In this document: positions 60,417-64,000 of the stretch, in pieces
Layout of the letters: each line of letters begins with the position of its first letter
Position numbering within the stretch: position 1 is the first letter of the stretch
Source: an uncultured Prevotellaceae bacterium
GTDB lineage: Bacteria; Bacteroidota; Bacteroidia; Bacteroidales; Muribaculaceae
NCBI GenBank assembly: GCA_946409635.1
Contig: CAMJXD010000002.1
Location: 1-64,000, forward strand
DNA length: 64,000 nucleotides
Direction of reading: 5' to 3'
The notes under the pieces: generated by a model
Told to the model about the DNA's origin: nothing
Database searches by the model: none
Seen by the model: only the letters and a program-made list of their open reading frames with translations
Translations under genes and position numbers: made by a program

Positions 60417-63400
60417 ATGAAAAAACAATCCTTTATCAGCATCTGTTGCGTCATGCTATGGGCCATGCTTGCCACCAGCAGCGCATGGGCGAGCGTGACG
60501 CTGAGCGCGTCAAACTTTCCTGACGCCAACTTCAGGGCTGCGGTGGCCGCGGCGGCCCACGTGAGCGAGGGCGCCACAATCGACGAGGCCACGGTCACCG
60601 AGCTCGACGTGAGCGGGCTGGGCATCACCAACCTGACGGGCGTCGAGCGCCTGACGGCCCTGACCAAGCTGGTTGCCGCCGACAACAACATCCAGTATGT
60701 CCGGTTGACGGGCAACGTCCACCTGGAGTGGCTGGACCTGAGCGGCAACGCGGCCCTGGTGGGCTTCAGCACAAGCGCCGCCACGGCCAGCAACCACTAC
60801 ATCAACCTCACGCCCAGCTCGACGCCCATGCCGCTGAAGCACCTGGACCTGTCGGACTGCAACATCGGCTATTTCCAGGCCATCTCGGTCACCTATGGCG
60901 TGACGACCCTCACCTGGCTGAGCCTGGCCAACGACGCGGCCATGGCCGGCTGGTCGCCAGGCATCGCAGCCCAGACGGGCCTGGTGTACTGCGACCTGAC
61001 CAACACGGGGCAGACGTCGACCAGCCTGGCGTTCACCGCCAGCCACAACAAGCTGGAGACGCTCATCCTCAAGAACAACGGCAGCTGGGGCTACAGCAGC
61101 TCGATACAGTACCTGAGCGCGCTCAAGCACCTGGACGTGAGCGGCTGTGACCTGTACTTCCGCAACGGCGCGTCGCCCACCTACTACCTGCTGCATTACC
61201 TCACGCCGGCCAACAACCCCTTGCTGGAAACACTCATCGCCAGCAACTCCAAGATGGGCAGCGCCACCGAGGGCCTCACCGGCTTCACCCACCTCAAGAC
61301 GGTGGACATCTCGGGCAACCCCAACGTCACCCAGTTCTGGGTCAACGGCAGCCCGACGCTCGAGTCGCTGAACATCAGCGGCCTCAACAAGATGGCCTAT
61401 CTGCAGCTCAACGACGACGCCCTGCCGCGCTCGGGCTTCAGCCTGACCGGAGCGGGCGACTGCACCGCGCTGCGCAGCCTCTACCTGAACGGCAACGAGT
61501 ATGAGAGCGTGGGCGACGCCGTGAGCGACTTTGCCTCGATCACCGCACTGGCGTTCCTCTACCTGGAGAACAACAGCGGCTTCGGCGGCAAGCCGTTGAC
61601 CCTCACGGCCCAGGACTGCGGCAACTTGACCGGCATCGACCTGGGCAACAACGGCATGACGGCCTTCAGCGCCGACGCCCTGCCCGCCACCCTGACGGCC
61701 CTCATGCTGGGCAACAACACGTCGATGACCCGCCTGGAGATGCACAACAACCCCGGCATCACCGCAATGACCGCCAGCCCGACGATGACGGGAGGCAGCG
61801 GCCTGTACCTGCTGGGCAACACTGCGCTCACCTACATGGACATCAGCGGAACGGCCGAGCAGCACAACCACTTCCAGCGCATCGGCAACAACGGCTCGCT
61901 CAACGGCGTGCCCATCGACACGATCAAGGCCAGCTACAACAAGTTCTACACCTTCAGGAACCTGTCGCCGGTGGCCGGCAACAACTACGAGCGCTGGTCC
62001 AAGAGCACGACACAGTATGACAACATCGTGTCCAGCACGCCGCCCAGCCTGGACTATTATTACTATGCCTACTGGCCCGCCTCGCCGGCCATGCCCGACA
62101 GCGCCTCGCTGGAGCAACTCCCTGGGCTGAAGTATCTGGACCTGAGCCACTGCCAGCTCAAGGACTCGCTCTACCTGCACAAGAACACCGAGCTGCGCTA
62201 CCTGGACGTGAGCCACAACCGCACCATCGCGCGTTACACCACCTCGCACGACAAGGGGGCGGCCTACAGGGCATCGATCCCCGCCGGCAGCACGTTTAAC
62301 CGCGACTTCCCCGACTACAAGAAGTACCTGTGGCTCTCGACCAACAACGACGACCGCGAGTATTTCACCGGTGACTACAACGACACGACGGGCCTCTACA
62401 TCCTGGACCTGATGGACAACGACAAACTGGAGTATCTGGACATCAGCTACACGGGCATCGAGCAGACGGCACTCACCCACTGCCACGTGTCGAACGCCCG
62501 CTACATCTGGATTCAGGACCTGAACAACCTCAAGTACTTCTATGCCAACTACAACGGCATGCGGTCGTTGGGCATCGGCACACTGTACGGCAAGCGCAAC
62601 CGCGAGGGCCTCAAGTCGCTCGAGCGGCTGTCGGTCATCGGCATGCGCGGCGCCGACGACCGCACGATGCAGGGCTCCATCAACTTCAGGGAGAACTCGG
62701 TGTGCACCAAGCTGCACTACATCAACCTGTCCTACTCCCGCTTTGACTCCATCGGCGTGTATGCGCCACAGGTCGACACGCTCATCATACGCGGCAACCC
62801 GCTGCACTATGTCGACATGCAGACGGTGAACGACATCACCTATATCGACGCGCGCGAGTGTGCCTTCAAGACGCGCGGCTATGACGTGGAGACCGGCAAC
62901 ATCTTCTACCCCGACGCCACCCGCTACCAGAACGGTGCGCGCAAGGGCGGCACCTACAGTGGCGTCGTGACCACCGAGCTCAGCGGTCTGAGGGGCATCA
63001 GGGCCTACAGCCGCCCCAAATTGACCACCGTGCTGCTCGACAACTGCAATGCGCTCACCGACGTCTATTGCCACCACGACCCGTTGCTGCCCAAGATTCA
63101 CGGCTTTGAGAACCTGGCTTTCAACAAGCCCTATGACTCACAATATGGCTTCCCCACCACCGACGCCGACACGCTGCGCCTGGTGTGGGTCAACGACAAC
63201 CAGGTGTTCAACGAGCTGAACTTGACCAAAAACGTCAACCTGCAATACCTGCACGCCTACAACGACAAGGCCCTGGGCACAGCCCTGGACGACGATGGCA
63301 TGCAGCTCAACGAGAACGTCATCCTCAAGTCGGCTTGGGTGTCCAACTCGCTGCTCAAGAAGTTCACCAACAATGCCACGACCCATCTCGACACCCTCAA

Positions 63401-64000
63401 GATCTGGGACAACCCGCAATTGAAGGAGCTCGACGTGACCCAGAACACCAAGCTCAGGTACTTTGACCTGCGCAACTGCAGCCTGCGCTACCTGGACATG
63501 CAGCATTGCGACTCATTGAGGTACTTCGACTGCAGCAACGACAGCATCAAGGGCAAGTATGCCCTGCCCGACTGGTTCGGCTACCAGCTGCCCCAGGCCG
63601 TCTCGGTCCCCGACGACCTCAATCCCGACAATGACGGCAAGAACCACATTGCCGACCTCATGTTCCAGAGCAAGAAGCTGAATACCGTCAAGGCCGACAA
63701 CAACGACCTGTACTCGCTGAAGGGCCTCAACAACATCGACAGCCTGAAAGTGTTGACCTACAGCCACAACCACATCAATGCCATCGACCTGAGCGGCAGT
63801 CCTAACATCCAGACCTATGACTGCTCGCACAACGGCCGCGGGGCATTCCCGGCCGAGTATGCCCGCTGGCTGGTCAAGAAAGCGGATAACAGCGTGGACA
63901 CCTGCCACATGTACTATCTGCAGCTCGACCCCAACGCCGGCGACGAGCTGAAGCCGCAAAGCCACGACAGCTACCTGGGCTACAAGTGGGGACACGACTC
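60417..64000 (+). CDS. Very large secreted leucine-rich-repeat-like protein (5' part)
   Basis: At least 1194 codons without a stop; the gene runs beyond the window. Starts MKKQSFISICCVMLWAMLATSSAWA, a signal peptide cleaved near residue 26. The body is a long series of irregular LRR-type units, many with L-x-x-L-D-L/V-S patterns (LKHLDLSDCNIGYF, LKYLDLSHCQLKDS, LRYLDVSHNRT, LEYLDISYTGI, LRYFDCSNDSI) broken by long loops, as in internalin-like or BspA-like surface proteins. Likely exported to the outer face, possibly by the type IX system. A shadow open frame of 863 codons runs opposite; the plus frame has signal, repeats and promoter, so it is the real one. Confidence 0.85.
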   Translation, partial: MKKQSFISICCVMLWAMLATSSAWASVTLSASNFPDANFRAAVAAAAHVSEGATIDEATVTELDVSGLGITNLTGVERLTALTKLVAADNNIQYVRLTGNVHLEWLDLSGNAALVGFSTSAATASNHYINLTPSSTPMPLKHLDLSDCNIGYFQAISVTYGVTTLTWLSLANDAAMAGWSPGIAAQTGLVYCDLTNTGQTSTSLAFTASHNKLETLILKNNGSWGYSSSIQYLSALKHLDVSGCDLYFRNGASPTYYLLHYLTPANNPLLETLIASNSKMGSATEGLTGFTHLKTVDISGNPNVTQFWVNGSPTLESLNISGLNKMAYLQLNDDALPRSGFSLTGAGDCTALRSLYLNGNEYESVGDAVSDFASITALAFLYLENNSGFGGKPLTLTAQDCGNLTGIDLGNNGMTAFSADALPATLTALMLGNNTSMTRLEMHNNPGITAMTASPTMTGGSGLYLLGNTALTYMDISGTAEQHNHFQRIGNNGSLNGVPIDTIKASYNKFYTFRNLSPVAGNNYERWSKSTTQYDNIVSSTPPSLDYYYYAYWPASPAMPDSASLEQLPGLKYLDLSHCQLKDSLYLHKNTELRYLDVSHNRTIARYTTSHDKGAAYRASIPAGSTFNRDFPDYKKYLWLSTNNDDREYFTGDYNDTTGLYILDLMDNDKLEYLDISYTGIEQTALTHCHVSNARYIWIQDLNNLKYFYANYNGMRSLGIGTLYGKRNREGLKSLERLSVIGMRGADDRTMQGSINFRENSVCTKLHYINLSYSRFDSIGVYAPQVDTLIIRGNPLHYVDMQTVNDITYIDARECAFKTRGYDVETGNIFYPDATRYQNGARKGGTYSGVVTTELSGLRGIRAYSRPKLTTVLLDNCNALTDVYCHHDPLLPKIHGFENLAFNKPYDSQYGFPTTDADTLRLVWVNDNQVFNELNLTKNVNLQYLHAYNDKALGTALDDDGMQLNENVILKSAWVSNSLLKKFTNNATTHLDTLKIWDNPQLKELDVTQNTKLRYFDLRNCSLRYLDMQHCDSLRYFDCSNDSIKGKYALPDWFGYQLPQAVSVPDDLNPDNDGKNHIADLMFQSKKLNTVKADNNDLYSLKGLNNIDSLKVLTYSHNHINAIDLSGSPNIQTYDCSHNGRGAFPAEYARWLVKKADNSVDTCHMYYLQLDPNAGDELKPQSHDSYLGYKWGHD

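Noticed and set aside
60510-63101. 863-codon open frame on the minus strand
   Set aside because: It lies opposite the LRR-like gene, is a Val/Ala/Gly/Arg-rich shadow of a GC-rich gene, has no signal or family pattern; the plus frame has promoter, signal peptide and repeats.
1-64000. CRISPR array or cas genes
   Set aside because: No regularly spaced long direct repeats and no Cas family seen; the TGTAGA repeats are only 6 bases long.
1-64000. tRNA or rRNA genes
   Set aside because: No cloverleaf pattern with TTCRA loop or rRNA segment noticed by reading; a tRNAscan search would be decisive.

Overview
The window comes from a Bacteroidales chromosome, most likely a gut or rumen lineage such as Muribaculaceae or Prevotellaceae (the lineage is an inference). 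The reasons are the promoter form TTTG-N19/20-TAnnTTTG seen before several genes, a type IX secretion style C-terminal domain, SusD-era style lipoprotein signals, endonuclease I enzymes carrying dockerins, and a capsule-type locus rich in glycosyltransferases and carrier proteins. Most of the window is fairly GC-rich, with AT-richer islands inside the glycan locus.

Region 1 (1-9.1 kb) is mobile-element DNA. It holds the start of a phage capsid gene, a ClpP-type prohead protease with a scaffold-like tail, ArdA anti-restriction protein, a TGTAGA iteron-like array that may be a replication origin, a large CHC2 primase/TOPRIM/helicase, two small early proteins, and a divergent repressor whose palindromic operator overlaps both promoters. 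To its right lies a graveyard: two truncated phage tail gene remnants, a folded element with terminal inverted repeats, an AT-rich lipoprotein gene and a frameshifted TPR lipoprotein.

Region 2 (9.35-19.3 kb) is chromosomal: rlmN, two tandem secreted endonuclease I paralogues with dockerin modules, rpiB, valS and a MarC-family membrane protein, with clear terminators between convergent genes.

Region 3 (19.3-59.8 kb) is about 40 kb of genes all on the minus strand and mostly a few bases apart. It reads as one surface-glycan locus starting from a promoter at 59789-59820. In transcription order it has LicD, a GT2, a pyruvyl transferase, a sugar/choline-type nucleotide activation module (two nucleotidyltransferases, HAD phosphatase, APH-type kinase), many GT2/GT4 glycosyltransferases, EpsG-type polymerase, three membrane acyltransferases, a PglC-type initiating sugar transferase, a PLP enzyme and an ATP-grasp/NeuD fusion. 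The lower half (24.5-36.7 kb) is the most unusual part: four acyl carrier proteins, two KAS III condensing enzymes, an ANL acyl ligase, an FkbH-type HAD protein, an SDR, a sugar aminotransferase, a second NeuD acyltransferase, an ATP-grasp and an MBL hydrolase. Together they look like a carrier-protein pathway that builds an acyl group and places it on an amino sugar of the glycan. The operon ends with a membrane acyltransferase, an EEP-family protein, a beta-helix lipoprotein and a GHL10 glycoside hydrolase.

Region 4 (60.3-64 kb) is the first 3.6 kb of a very large secreted leucine-rich-repeat-like protein on the plus strand, cut by the window edge.
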